This document shows, piece after piece, positions 1 through 13,626 of a stretch of DNA of 64,000 nucleotides (its first letter is position 1; every line of letters begins with the position of its first letter). The notes under the pieces were generated by a model, which was not told where the DNA came from, made no database searches, and worked only from the letters and a program-made list of their open reading frames with translations. The position numbers were made by a program, and so were the translations under genes. The DNA comes from Hemileia vastatrix (taxonomy: Eukaryota; Basidiomycota; Pucciniomycetes; Pucciniales; Zaghouaniaceae), in assembly GCA_030280995.1 (NCBI GenBank), contig JASXTE010000002.1:3322183-3386182 (forward strand). Direction: 5' to 3'.

Positions 1-115
1 GTTTCTATGTGTAACAATGGAAGGCTGTTTCTTACTGGCTGAAGAGTGTTGTATATTTTATTTGAACAAATTTTTATTTTTTTATGTATTTTATTTAAAA
101 AATTTACTTTTTATT

Positions 116-814
116 GCAGCCAGATTTATACTGGCTGCTTTTTAGAAACCTTAATTTATGACCCAAGCCTTTGAAATTGGCTTGGGTCCCTTACATTGCA
201 ATTTAGTACTTCCAGCCAGGTTTCCCCTGGCTGGAAGTGTCTCTTTCAAGCAATCAAAGTCGCTAAAAGCGACTTCGATTGCTTGCTGTAATGTTTGCCA
301 CCCTCCCAGCTAATTTACTAGGCTGGGAGGTGGCCAAAGCAGTGTGCAACACGCGTTGCACAATCGCTACCATATTTCATGCAGCTGATATCAAGTCAGC
401 TGCATGAGATATGCGCAGCATGTGCAATGCGCGCTGCATGCAACGCGCATTTCTGCTGCATGCAATGCGCATTACTTGCAGCAGCGATGCGTGTTGCATG
501 TGCTGCATGCAGTGCATTGCACAGACAGTTTTTTTCTGGCTGTGCAATGCACACAGAGAAACCAAAGTCCCTGCAAGGGACTTTGGTCTCTAAAATGGAA
601 GCGACTTTCCCTACCAGGTGCAATCTGGTGGGAAAGTGAGAGAAACGTTAGACCGAAGTTGTTTGAAAGCAACTTCGGTCTTAAAAACATTAAAAATCAT
701 AAAAAAAAAATGAGAAATGTAGAAAAAAAAAAAATTAAAAATTAAAATGTGAGTATAAGAAAAAAAATAAGTTCTAGTGATACCAAAAATCCAAGCCAAT
801 TTCATTTGGCTTGG
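116..814. repeat. Array of about 12 distinct hairpins (inverted repeats)
   Basis: Consecutive short inverted repeats, each with its own stem sequence, are strung together with little spacing. Examples: 116-138 (8-bp stem), 161-187 (9 bp), 208-238 (13-bp perfect stem, ACTTCCAGCCAGG), 247-285 (18 bp with one mismatch), 297-334 (one bulge), 343-362, 377-407 (12 bp), 512-552 (12 bp), 561-587 (11 bp), 604-637 (2-base bulge), 650-681 (12 bp, AGACCGAAGTTG) and 791-814 (9 bp). Between 411 and 523 the words TGCATGC and GCGCAT recur and can pair in several registers. Sequence outside the array is about 80% AT while the stems are GC-richer. No family is recognised. Reading frames across it are by-products of the repeated words. 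Confidence 0.85.
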
Positions 815-2970
815 TTATTTAATAATTATTTTTTAATACATTAAATTTAAAATTCAAACACCATAGAATATATGAATTTTTTTTATATGAATACTATAAA
901 TTTAATCTACCTCTTTCTCATAATTATATTTATAATTTTGTTTTTTTAATTTTTGAAATTTAAGTTTATTTTTTGGAAATACAAAATTAAATTTTCAACT
1001 AAATTTTTTAGTAAGGTAAAATAAATTATAAATTTGACATTTTGTAATTGAATAATAAAAAAAATTTTAAATTTATTTAAAAAATATTTTTGTTAGAAGA
1101 ATACAAATATTTTAAGGGTAGAAATATGGTGCAAATTGTAAGTAAAAAAAATTATATTTTTTTTTGTGAGGGGTTATTTCTATTTTTAAAAATATTTTTC
1201 AAAAACATTCATTAAATACTGAATTAAATTACTTTGAAACTCAAATTTTTTGTAAAATAATTAAAAATGAAATAATAATATTGTTGTATTTGATATAAAA
1301 TTTGAATTGGTAATATTAATGTCTCTTTAAGTAAATTTGAAAATCATTTAAAAAGACCATGTTGATAAGTACTTCATTTTTGATATACAATGGTTATATA
1401 TATATCTTATATATATTTCTTGAGTGTTATTTTTATATACATTCAATAAAATTTGTAATATAAAATGCCATTTAATAATTAATTAATGTTCAACTTAGTT
1501 ATAACAACTTCATATTTAATACCAGCCACTAGTATTTACTTTTTAATTTAAAACTCCAATATAATATGAGAGTATCCTTATTTTGTCTGTATGTAATGAA
1601 CAACAATAACAGACCATAAATGAGTGGGTAATTAATTACAATAAATAGTTGAAGAATAACCTATAAGAAATGATAAGTTTATCAAAAAGAGTACATTAGA
1701 AAAATATACTTTTGAATTTTTTTTGATATAATTTGGGTAGTTGAATGAAAATTTAAATTATCAGACATCAAAATGGATAAAATCTAAAAGTGATGTTTAT
1801 ATAATAAGCCTCATATAAAAAAAAGGATAAAAAATCTACTATGTAACTAAATTATTAAATATTAAGGTATTATTAAAATTATTGAAAAACTTATTTTACA
1901 GTTATAATGAAATCTAAATGTGAAAATAATGGTGGGATAATAGTAAGACTATGTGGAAACACTTTAATTTATACATACTTTCAACTATGTTCAGATAAAA
2001 AAATTGTTAAAATTGTATAATAACATCTAGTTAATAGTGATGCAATTTTATTTAGATCAAGAATAAATTTTTCTGAGGAAAAACTAATTAAATTGAGATA
2101 TGGCCATCTCCTTTCAAGAGATAGAATAATAATAAAAATTTAAAAAATTATAATAAGTATTCTTAATCACCATTTTTGAAAAGTCTCTAGTAAAATTCAT
2201 TATAATATATCATTCATTGATTACATTATATGGAGTTTCATCTTGAAGTAGTGATGTGCAGCTTTAAACTTATGTTATGAAAAACAAAAAAGTTAAAAAA
2301 TATATAGTTATACTAATGAAAAAGCCAAAAATAAAAATACTATTATAAATTAAAAAAATAAAACTACATAAATTTTATTCTGCTCTAATGATGGAAGGGT
2401 ACTATGTATGAATTTCCACATGTTAAATCCAAACCTGCTTTAAGGCTAGTTTACAGGTAGAGCTATTAAGTTTCCTTAAATTCTAAAAATAACTTATGCA
2501 TTTTACTAATTATTTTTTTCTTGTTTTCTTTCCAAAGTTGTTAGAGTTGCTTAATTAATACTGTTATCTTGATTGTAAGATATATAATTTTTTTTGAATA
2601 CATGATTTATTGTTTCAAAAATTATATTATAAATTTAAATCATTTATTTCATTTTCTAAAGCTTCATTGTCAAAGACACAACTCCATTTTCTATTACTTA
2701 ACAAATATATAAAATGTGATAGTAAAATTTGAGGAATTTTCTTTTTGAGAGGGTCAAACTATATTGTGAAGATTTTTATCTAGAAATTCTTGTACTCTAA
2801 AACCAAATAATTTTCTCCCTTAAGTAAGCCATTTCAAAAATATGAGAATATAAACAAGAATATTAACTTATCTTATTTTTATTTTCTTTAATGAAAGTTT
2901 TAGTTCAATCCCTTTTTTTATATGACATTAGTATAAAAACATGGTTAAATGCTACTATATAATTAATTTT

Positions 2971-3015
<45 letters not shown>

Positions 3016-4725
3016 TTAGAACGTCATCCTTTTTTATTTACTTGAATAAATGGCTCAATTATAATACCCAACACTTATTAATGTTTCCCAAACTCAATAA
3101 AAAAATTTCTCATATGAAATATTAGCTTCTAATATAAGAAGTTTATCTATAGATGATATTCAACATGTGATTTTACTTTTTAGATTCAGCTAAAATTAAA
3201 CAAAAGGAGAAATCATGCATATGTGTATAAATGGTAACCATATGTTACTTAGAGGATTGTGAAATTCACTCATCAGAATGGTTTAAGTATTAAAATAAAT
3301 TGAGGTCATTATTTTCTAGTATTTGAAACTAATTAGGAAATTATTCTAAAAATATATTTTAATGTGTATCATGTTTAAAAAGTTGGAAATATGATTTTTG
3401 AAAATTGTGAGTTTCTTATGAGATACCAAGCTTTAGTTTACATTGTTTCAAGTAGAATAGAATTTTAGTATTAGAAATTGAAAGCAATGTACCATTATCA
3501 GATTTTAACTGTGTTCTACTTATAGAATGATTACATAACATTAAACATTATTTAAATCAAAAAGGTTTAAAAGATATTTGGAATTTTACCAAATTTCACC
3601 ATTTATTAATCTTTGATTTGAAAACAAACTATGATGTACACTCACTAGAAATAAGCAATCCCAATTTTAACATAATTTATCAATCCAAAAATAATGAGTC
3701 AATTAACATGAAAATATATATTATTTCAAAACCAATTCTCTAGATTTAAAATATGATGCTTTAATGAAAAATTATTACAAAACTTTAATGCAATGAAGTC
3801 TCTTAAAAAATTCAAAAATAGAATATCAAAACAAGTAATTTCTGCAAAAAAAACTACTAACTATTGTAGATAAAGCATAAAAATAAGTCATATTTTTTAA
3901 AAAAATGATCTAACAATATTTATTTTTGTTAAAAAAATCAAAACATTGTTAAGTTTGCTTGTTATAATAATGTTAAAATCCACTAAACATTATCTAAATG
4001 TGGTAAAATATGTTAAAAATAAGTTGAATTTTATGAGATAAAAATCAACAATTTTGTATCATTTCCTGTTGTGCTATGACTTTATTCCACCCTTTTTATC
4101 TGATTCTTCCAGTATTACTTTGCTATGATCACTAGTTTTCAAGTTAAAATTTACAAATGTTCATTATACTTGATAATATGAAAAATAACTCAAACTTTTA
4201 TAACTACAAAATTAGATTTTGTAACTCCTTCTTTCAATCAATATTTGAAGAAATTTTTAGTTTATTTGAGTAATGATTTTAAGAATAACAAAAAATTTGA
4301 AATTCACAAGGAATTATTTCCAGAGACTATAATTATTTACTTGTGTAATGCATGAGCTACTTATCAATGATGTAAAACATCAGAAAAGTAAGTTATAGTT
4401 ATAAATCTACAGATTATACTGTTTCTGGTATATATATCTTCAATAAATCTTTTAAACTTATCTTAGCCTACATACCACACAATATAAAATCATTATATTA
4501 AAAAAGGAAAAAATTCTATGATAATATCATAAAGAATGATAACCATGGATTAATATTCCATAAAAATGGTTAATAATATTTTAAGAGAACCTAAATCAGT
4601 ATTCTTTCATCAAAATATATCCTTTTTGTCTTTGTAATTTATTCCAAACAAATTTTTTGAAAGTTGAATCTATATATCTAATGCCAAAACCACTATTAAG
4701 TTCCCTCTTAGACTTTTTAAGAAAT

Positions 4726-4756
<31 letters not shown>

Positions 4757-6660
4757 TATTTATCAAAAATTGAAATAAAGAATAAAAACATAATTTTATT
4801 TACCTTTAATTATTTAAATATAGAGTATTTTCAGAATGCATTGTGGTTACTTGTGAAGGTTAGAAGATTTGAAGTTGGATTTATGAGTTTTTAGAAGGGC
4901 AAATATTGTAAAATTCTTTCATAAATATTTATTCCATAGTTTCAAATGTTGAAATCTACAAACTAATGGGATTTAAAGTTATATTGAGATTTAAAATCTG
5001 TTTTCTACTCAAGTAAAATAAAATAAAATGATGATATCAAAATTGAAATTAAGTTTAAACTTTTGATATGCTCTATCTTCAATTTTATTGATAGTGCATC
5101 AAAAATTTAATAATATTTTTTTCCTTCATCACTTTTTACATAAAAGATAGTTTTATCATTTTATGAATTAAAGATTGCTTATATAAATTTAACATCTATG
5201 TCAACTGTTTATGACTATTAATCTATATAATAAATTTTTTAGAAGAAAAAATAACATCAGTATATACTGACTTTGAAATTATTCAATTTAAAATAGTTTA
5301 CAGGTAGATAATGAAGGGTGATTTCATTTTTGAATATGAACTATAGAAGTCTTATTTTATCAATTTTAATTCTTTTTGAGCTCAAATGTATCCACCGCAA
5401 CTTAAGTAAGAATAAAAATTATTTTTATTGAAATTTACATGAGAAAGTATGCCTATTATTCAAAATCAAACTTGCTCTAATGGTGTTTTTCAATCATTAT
5501 TTCCATTCATAACAATAAAAAACATTTCAATTTGCTGATGTTTTAGTTTTTGATATCCCCAAGTTTATATCTCAGGTGTACTATTCACAAAATTATTAAA
5601 AATATAATTTTCGAAATACATGATAAACTTGAAAGTGAGGGGGCATTAAATTTTTAAAAATGAATTCTAAATTCAGGATGGATAGTATTTTTTCTATTTT
5701 CACAAATGAACAATTTTTTGTTTCAATTAATCCAGAAAGAAAATTTTGTTGTAAGCATATTATATTATATTTATTATGATTTTAAATACTATATTTTCAA
5801 GATTTGTGTTTAATATTTCCTGTGAAAGTTAATGTTAATGTGAATTTAAAGTAAGCTTGAAGAAATTTAATCAATAGGCATATTGGATATTTAAAATAAT
5901 ATTTTGCTCCAATCTTGAATCATCCTGGGCTAAAAAATATCCCAAATAAGGTTTTTGTGGGTCAATTTGGATTTAAGTAGGATTAAGTGAGGTTTAATAA
6001 AGGACAGATAAAAGGCTAAATTCATTACTAGTGACTTTTTTCTCAAAATAGTTATAAAATATGTATCATTCTGGAATCAAGCTTCAATAAAGTTGAATTG
6101 AAACAGAGATAATTTCTAGCAGCACAACACCATATTTACAAAGGTGTAAATTACCTCAAATATTACTCATAATATAGGAAGGCAAGGAATCTACAAAATT
6201 CACATTTCAAACGAGGGTTTATATTTTGAATTTGAAATTGAGAAATGGAATATTATTTTCCAATTTAAATATCTATTAGTCATTTTAACAAAAGTTTTCA
6301 GTAATCAGATTGAATTTTGATGGTATTTTGTTGTAGATTAATCATTTTGATGAGACATTTACTCAAAATTACTGGTTTCGTTTCTAATATTCCATGTGAA
6401 ATTCATTACAAATCTTTTTGAAAGTGAATAGTTGACATATTGGATATGCAAAAGCTTATGTTAGATTAAAGTGAGATCAAAGGGAGCTTAACTGATGATC
6501 AAATTAGGATTTTACAAGATCAAATGGTGATCAATGTAGGTTCATCTTGAGCTCAATTTGTGACAAATCTCTGACTAAATGTAAGGCCAAACAATTTCCT
6601 ACATGGTGATGATGTGTGCATAATTCAAGCATAGATTTGTGGCTCAACGGAGTTCAAGCA
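815..6660. other. AT-rich noncoding stretch
   Basis: I see no convincing exon, RNA gene or transposon end in this stretch of very AT-rich DNA. Both strands are full of stops. Simple repeats occur as (AT)n at about 2974-3008 and an interrupted (AT)n at about 4724-4757. It may be old, degraded transposon sequence, but nothing recognisable remains. Confidence 0.6.
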
Positions 6661-6661
6661 A

Positions 6662-6683
6662 GGGGTATTGCTAGCAATACCCC
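6662..6683. repeat. Perfect 22-bp palindrome
   Basis: GGGGTATTGCTAGCAATACC plus two further C form a perfect self-complementary palindrome, followed by extra C residues. It sits at the change from AT-rich DNA to a more pyrimidine-rich, mixed-composition stretch. Function unknown; it could be the end of a degraded element. Confidence 0.6.
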
Positions 6684-9083
6684 CCCATTTTTTCTGTGGT
6701 GTATATTTTCTCTTTTATCTATTACACTCTATACTGTAGTCTATACACATGTCCCCTTCACTCTCTAAAAGATGAGTGCTGTTTATATAAACCTGTATGT
6801 TCAGTGCCCTACCCCTATGCCCTTTTCCCCTACTTGTTTTCCTACATAAGTTTAGTGCTATACACGAATATCAAATGGTATGTAAATATCTCATTAGTCT
6901 ACGTAAAATTGTTGACATAAGTCTTGGTTCTAATAGTGCCTGAATCTCCACTCTCCTGTACATACCCTATGTTTCCTGAGATTCCTGACTTAATAATAGG
7001 TACTGTACCGCCTTCATACCTATTGTATAGCCCACACTCACCACATGAGTCCCTGCTAATAGAAAAAATGTCCATGCTAAGAAAATGACTTCCCTATTTC
7101 AGATCTTACTTGCTACTCCTTTCTTTGAGCACTACTTGCAACCTATTTGTTCTTCTAGTGCTATCTTCTTTCTTTGACACACTTTTCATCTCAATGGGTG
7201 AACACCACTTTACCTAAAAAGCATCATCCTTATCTAGGCATGATTTTTTTATGCCATCACTTGTTTCTGTTCCTTAACTCCGTAGTATGCATCTGGTGCT
7301 GCCCATGACTCTTGCAAGTACATGCCATATTTTCTTATCCTATAGTCCATATTATTTACTTCCCCCTGACCTTTTTCTCACTGCAGCTCATAAATCCATA
7401 GTACACAAAAAAAAACTGTGTGCAGAGAGTTTATTTTTCTCTGCGCTTTTGAGAACACCTTTGTTGCGCTTCTGTATCCATCCTATGTGAAAACCCCTTT
7501 TTTGTACTTCCTGGTACCTAAGAAATTTTCTGCATTACTGCAAGATGTGTAACACATCACACTGTTGCTAGACAAGGTTGGAAAAGAAGGAGTACCTGAG
7601 AAAAAGCACAATCATTGCCTTGTGCGAGTATTTAAGGTTGGAGGAGGATTAAGACTCCATAGTTCTTGGCTAAGAGGGGATTGGCACTTGCAAGCTAAGT
7701 GAGGGTGAGATTGAAAAGGATTTGGTGTATCAGGAGAAATTGTAAAGAACTACAGTGTCTGATAGAGCAAAGACAAGGGAGAAGGTGTCTCAACACCATT
7801 TGTAAGACATGTTTAAAATGAGGCAAGCATGGGGCACACAAATTTTCTGGGAGTTTACAAAATTTAATTACTGCTAGTAACAAATTAGGGACAGCCCATA
7901 ACCTATGGTAGCAGTGTCAGCGCTTCACCTGGAGTGAACCCATAACATTTCATAACTCACCTATGGTAGCAGTGTCAGCACTTCATCCAGAGTGAACTGG
8001 AGTTAGACGTGTCAGCTGCACCACAGACTATATACATTTTATGTACTTAACAATCACTAAGTTAATGCTATACTACACATAAAAATATCAACCCATCATC
8101 CCCATTCACACTTACTCAATCAAAGAAAAAAATCTCTAACTTCTCCTTCTCTTCCTACTATCTTTTCTTCTCCTTATAAAATCCATTAAAAATCATAAAT
8201 CATATTAACAAATATACCATAGATATTTATATATGAAGCAAATGGTACAGTTTTTTTCTTTTTTTCTTTTTTTCTTTTTTAAAAAAACTCTTTCCTGAAC
8301 TGTTACAACAAAATCTGCCTAGTGATGATGTCAGATTACTTAACTAACCATCTTTTTCTGTGAAAAATGGGAAGTAAAATTTTTTAAACCTGTACCAACC
8401 ATCTCAAATATAGCCAATATATGTATATATATATCAAAAACAGTATATAATAAAAAACTACCTAGTTTCATCATCAAAGACACCAACCAACAAAATTCAT
8501 AAATCCTGTTATTGTAGTGATATCATTAGATCATGACTAATCATGTAAATTTATTTATTCCATTTTATAATTTTTTATCACATGCAATAGATAATTGAGA
8601 ACTTGTGGTATACTCATGAAAGTCATCTTTCATTATTCCTATTATTATTATTTATTTATTGGTGATTCTCTGATTATTGATCTTATCTAAAAGAAATGGA
8701 AATTTAAATTTAATATAAAAAATGTTCAGCACAAAATTTAAATTTTTTGGGTATAGATGCACACTTTTAGATCTATAGAAGAATAGATATGATTTGAAAA
8801 TAGAGTAATCACAAGACTAATGAGTATTTTTACATTCCAGGTACAGTTTTTGTTGTTGAATGAATATTTTTCATAAAAAAAAAAAGATTGTGTTATCCTA
8901 ATCTTTCTAACTTTTAAGATAACTTAGATACTTCATATTCCCAGTAAATGATTGCTCTACTATTCATGTAGGAAGAATTTGTTGACTCTGACAAAACATT
9001 CCTCGAGCTACCATACCGAAAATATCGAAATTTCCAAACAACCTCAGCACATTCCAGCTATTTACTAAAAAATAAAAAAATGT
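6684..9083. other. Intergenic DNA with no recognised gene
   Basis: Mixed-composition DNA without a supportable gene. Open frames at 6696-6920 and 7287-7490 are cysteine- and leucine-rich and look accidental. The stretch ends just beyond the stop codon of the minus-strand metalloprotease gene, so 8900-9083 probably holds its 3' UTR. Confidence 0.5.
7902..7999. repeat. Two-copy direct repeat, 58-bp period
   Basis: A block starting CCTATGGTAGCAGTGTCAGC and running on through CTTCA and GAGTGAAC occurs at 7902 and again at 7960 with few mismatches. It resembles a small minisatellite in the flank downstream of the protease gene. Confidence 0.7.
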
Positions 9084-11311
9084 TTACTCACGAGTTTGTC
9101 GCCAAGTTGCAAGAGCAGCAATAATCCATATAGTAAAATTTATCGCCGCCATCAAAGTCCAAAACCCAGCACAAACTGATATCATAAACAGTAAAAAATA
9201 AAAATAAATAAAAAAAAACACTTCAGAATTAATAATCTTCCTTTTGGCAAAAGTTTCATTTCAATGAATTCATCTACAAACCAGAAGGGCTTATTACTTT
9301 CAATCGTGTGGAAGAAATGACAGCACAACAAGGATTGTGTTTACCAAAAACTACTCAATATTCATTAATTATATATCAATTCCCCATCACGGATCGTAAA
9401 AAAAAATGTTTCAGCGTGACAAATATGAAAGTAGAAAAAGAATATTTTCAAACAAACCTAAATCATCCATCACATCGTTCAAGACATACCAATTGCTCAT
9501 GACGCCTAGATATAGGACAAAGTACCGCAAGACTCCAGCATGATCATGAAACCAAATTCCAATAAACATTCCTAGACACGAATGAGCAAGAAAAAGTGAG
9601 GAAACTAGTGAAATCAAGGTGAATCAAAATACAAAAATGATACCCAGATAAGCAATAGTAAGAAATCGAGTGAATAAGTTAGACGTCGACCAAAAAACAA
9701 GAAAAAGCGAAAACATAATTATGAAGCTAGCAATTCTGAATGACATCAAACAATTAGGTGATAAGAGTTCAAAGAAGATACAAAGAAGTTGTATAAAAAA
9801 CTTCAGACAATTACATACTTACTTAGATGCCAAGGTGTTAAAGCCACAAAATGTTAATAAACCTCCAAGTAGCATAGAAGAGATATACCCAGCAGGTACA
9901 CTAGCTAGAGGATAAGATTCATCTTCACATAAAACAGTTGTAGTACCACCCACTTCAAATCCCAAATAGTCAGTTACAGGCAGGAGCACTTAAAAAATGG
10001 AACATGTATAAAAAGCACAGACCATTAGGATCGATCGTTATTGAGCCTATTTGAACTCCCGAGCAAGCACATGCCACCGCATGGCCAAATTCATGCCACG
10101 CAACAACAACAAGCTTAAGAGGATACAAAAGTCCTCGTATCATCAACATATTCCAAAGAATAAAATTTAACACGAAAAAGAGGGCGATTGTCACTGTATT
10201 AATATAAGGTCAAGGAACATTGGTTAGTGGTCGAATAAATGGGAATTGAAGTGTATCTTACATAGTGTTGATGTTTGAGTTGGTCTGGTAGGTGCCAAAA
10301 CCCCAGGATATCTTTCGTTCTCTTCGCCTGGATAACATGGCCGGTCCGGTACCAAGCCAACAGAGCCAGATACATCAGCTTTGCTAGACTGGGGAGAAGC
10401 TGTCTGAGTTGCAGTATGAACAACAATGGTGGAGGTGGCCTTGTAAGAAATGCCCTCATTGTTAGCCTCACTCGCAGGGCCATGAAGGTGTATTATGGCT
10501 GTTGATGTCCATTCTATAGATAATGTGATTTTCAACAATAATTTCTTATCAGTGATTTCAAATTGACATAGAAAGAACTTCAAAGAAGGTGGCTGACGTG
10601 GGGCATTGGCAGTTTGAGTAGCTTGGCCAGCAGTGACAGTGATTGTCTGTAGCTGTATTGCATTATCATTTATTGGTGTATTAACTGATGCATCTTTGAG
10701 GTTTTGATAATCATATCTGAAAGAAAAAAAAAAATAAACTTAGTTTCTTTTTCTAAAACAAAAATAATAATAATAAAAGAAAGAAAAAAAAAGGGGGAAA
10801 AATTATGGGTCCTGGATAGAACTTACACGGTCACAGTCACTGCATTAACCAACCCAGGGTCTTTTTGATATGTTGGGCTGCGTTTGTGCAGATGCAACTG
10901 TTGGAAATTTTCAAAGAGGTCAGCAGTTGATAGTGAGGTGGGTAGCGGGACATCTAAATGTTGCGTTGGAGTTGGAAAAAGAGCAGCTGTCTTGATAGTA
11001 GGCGTTGCCAGCCACAGACTTGTGTGATGATGATGATAGAAAGGGACTTGTTGAGAGTGTGACAAGCAAGATTCCAAATGATTGGAGGTTTTATGTTCAA
11101 TTTGAGGTCGAGATGAAGGCGAAATTTCCTTAAACAAAAAAGAAGGCCTAAAGATAATCATAAATATCGCCAAGAAAAAAACAATAAAGATGAAAACTAA
11201 AAAAGCACAAGCTGTCCGCCGGTTGGGCGATTTATGTCTGTCACTACACGAACACTTTGTTTGTGTTTGCACTGAAAGTTGTGAGCAACTATACTCCGTT
11301 GTGGGTAACAT
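9084..11311 (-). CDS. M50B-like membrane zinc metalloprotease, 8 exons, 535 aa
   Basis: Exons: 11311-10827, 10716-10262, 10193-10023, 9952-9823, 9735-9644, 9571-9458, 9350-9282, 9175-9084. All seven introns (68-110 bp) are GT-AG and the joined frame is open to a TAA. The zinc site is HEFGH at residues about 347-351, inside a hydrophobic segment. Downstream conserved blocks match fungal M50B-like peptidases: DPN followed by GG, then PAGYISSMLLG, then a membrane exon, and a final hydrophobic helix with GFW. Such proteins are predicted polytopic intramembrane zinc peptidases; the substrate is unknown. Odd: about 310 residues precede the conserved core, with a single hydrophobic helix at about 34-54 after a Cys/Ser-rich cytosolic start and a Thr/Ser-rich segment. 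The core alone is near the usual family length, so the first two exons could be a separate gene, although phase and splice sites join them cleanly. Confidence 0.85.
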
Positions 11312-12382
11312 TAGAATGCAAGCAAGTATTTCCCTGAACCTGGGTCAGAAAACCAAAACCAGATGTCGTGCGTGAAGCAGGAGAGAGTGAAAAGTGAACA
11401 ATTTTGACATTTTCAGATCCAGCCAAAATTTCAGATCATCGACAATGTTTGGATTTCATTAGGCGCGCGCGCGACAAACTCACGTGCATATTGTTGTTAG
11501 ATGCTGTAGAGCTGGCAGGCATGGTCAGACTGTAGTTGCACATTTAAAGATCTATTTTGACAAACTTGAAAGTCATCCCTGTGTTTACCAAAAACTTGTT
11601 GAGCAGCCAGCTGTGATCAGTCTTCCATAAATTCAATGTCAAGTAGTAAGTAAGGGTTGGATCTCGCTTCCAACTCATAGATCGGCAAACTAAACTCAAT
11701 TCAACTAGAAGAATTCTAGTGGGGCTTGCAATTTTAGATCATTTTTCTCAGTTTTCAATGAGAAATTGAACTTTTCGACTTGTAATTAAAATAATTAGCA
11801 TGATCTCAAACAAGCAACAGGCGCTATCTTCTGCTTGTCAATGCGCCAACACACCTGGTACTCCAACTCTGTGGATAGCTTCATTGGGTTCTGATTTACC
11901 TAGGTGTAATTGTTATACCCTCAGTCAATGAGTAACTATTGTGGTATGATAAATAAGGTGTTCAAATTTATGCTTGTATCCTAGGATCTCACCCAGTGAA
12001 GGGAAATGAAAGAATATAAAGACAAAATAAACTAGATACCTTGTACATAAATTGAGATAGGCTACAGGGGTTGGATTCAGGTTGGCCTTAGAGGGATGAG
12101 AGAATAATAAATGTAGTGAAGTACATATGAGGGCTCACGGGCCAGGCCATCATGGACATGTTACAGAAAATGCAGTGACATGGAGAATGGAGAAGATTGT
12201 AACTAAGGCTGAACATCATAAAGGTGTTACGTTTCCTAGTATAATTATAGGTTTAGATAGTTCTCATGTTAAATACGTTAGTTTATACACTATATAAATA
12301 GTTATTCCCCACAGTCATTACTTGTATCTAGTTATTCCCCACAACTATGACGTAGTTGTACAGCACATTCAAATATATAATA
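11312..12382. other. Upstream flank of the protease gene
   Basis: No further gene seen. A short (GC)n run at about 11462-11472 lies about 150 bp upstream of the protease start codon, next to a CACGTG hexamer at about 11482. The region contains the protease promoter if the start at 11311 is right. It ends at the terminal repeat of a Harbinger-like element. Confidence 0.45.
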
Positions 12383-12752
12383 GGGGGTGTCAAACATTAC
12401 CATATACGCCATTCGATCAAGCCTCAAAAAAGGTACCAAGTAAGTCATTTTAATTCAAATTACATACCCCATTAACTGGAATACTTCAACAGCATGCTTT
12501 TCCCTACACACACCATCTGTTGGGTACATCCAAGCCCCTCAAGCACTTCTTACCCTTAACTTGATTAGTCAGCATTAGGTACACAGATGCCCATACCTTA
12601 AAATTTTACTTCACCTAATCCTTATGAGCTTATTTATACACACACAGTACAAGGTGTATCAAGTCTTATGGCACCCTAACATCATAGTATAACACTTAAT
12701 TTATCCCACTCTTGATTACTTTAGATCTTATTTTTTTTGTCCAAACACTAAC

Positions 12753-13626
12753 ATGACTCCTTCACTTTGTCAACAGCTTCAAACAACTACTGATGCTCTA
12801 GTCCTTTCTCTTTTGGTTGAGTCTGATCCAGATTCTGATGCTGAGTTTGATTTTTTTTATATGAGTCACCTGTTAGAGAATCACTACCTTACTTCCCAAA
12901 CCCCATCTGTTTGCCATCAACCACAATATACACTTCACAAAGTTTCTGAAATACCTGAAACCAGTTTTCAGCAAATTTTATAAACTACTTATCATGGTTT
13001 TAAATACCTACATGATTTGATTCATGATTATTCTATTTACCACAACAGTTCTCATTTCCCACAGAGGGACCCTGCAATACAAATCTCTGTGGCACTTTGC
13101 CAATTTGGTTCAAATGGGAACAGTGCTGTCATAAATCATCTCAAGAACCTCTTCAGTATAAGTCATGGAACAGTAGACTTATATACCAAGAAAACCATCA
13201 AAGCCATCCATTCACTTCAATCACAATTCCTCACATGGCCCACTAAGGAGGTTGGACTGGAAAACTCACAGGTCATGCAAAATGAAGGATTCCCTGGATG
13301 TATTAGTTTTGTTGATAGTGCAACCATCCCTTTGAGCCAAAAGCCTGCAAAGGATGGAAATAATTATTTTGATTGGAAAAAGAGGTCAGTGTTTATCTAT
13401 ATCTTACATATTCTTACATATAATACTAATCCTCTCTTACTTTTTTGTTTTTCAGGTATTCTATTTCTCTCCAATTGATTTTCAATACAAATAAGAAGTT
13501 TATTGCATTTCATGCCAGCTTTCCTGGTGCTCACCATGACTCTTCATTTTTTCAACAAATGATGATTTCTCAAAACCCTGAGAATTACTTTGATGACCAT
13601 CAATATCTTCTTGCCAGCTCTTCTTA
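12753..13626 (+). pseudogene. PIF/Harbinger-type DDE nuclease, truncated copy 1
   Basis: The N-terminal frame (12753-12983) starts at an ATG that copy 2 shares and ends at a TAA. The next frame (13017 on) holds GFPGCISFVDSATIPLSQKP, which matches the first catalytic aspartate block of DDE superfamily-4 (Harbinger) nucleases. An intron-like gap with a TTTTTCAG acceptor at about 13456 leads to FIAFHASFPGAHHDSS, the second catalytic aspartate block. Translation stops at 13627. The glutamate block present in copy 2 (RIEHAIGIFK) is absent because about 1 kb has been deleted between here and the sequence shared at 13628/33220. Catalysis is therefore impossible. Confidence 0.8.

Noticed and set aside
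379..805. Cys/His-rich short frames over the start of the window
   Set aside because: They arise from the recurring TGCATGC and GCGCAT words of the hairpin array and exist in several frames on both strands at once.
116..814. CRISPR-like array
   Set aside because: The repeats are inverted and differ from one another; there is no constant direct repeat with spacers, and the genome is eukaryotic.
10199..10505. Alternative frames overlapping the protease gene
   Set aside because: They are shadows of exon 2 of the protease; the chosen frame is the only one that joins all eight exons.
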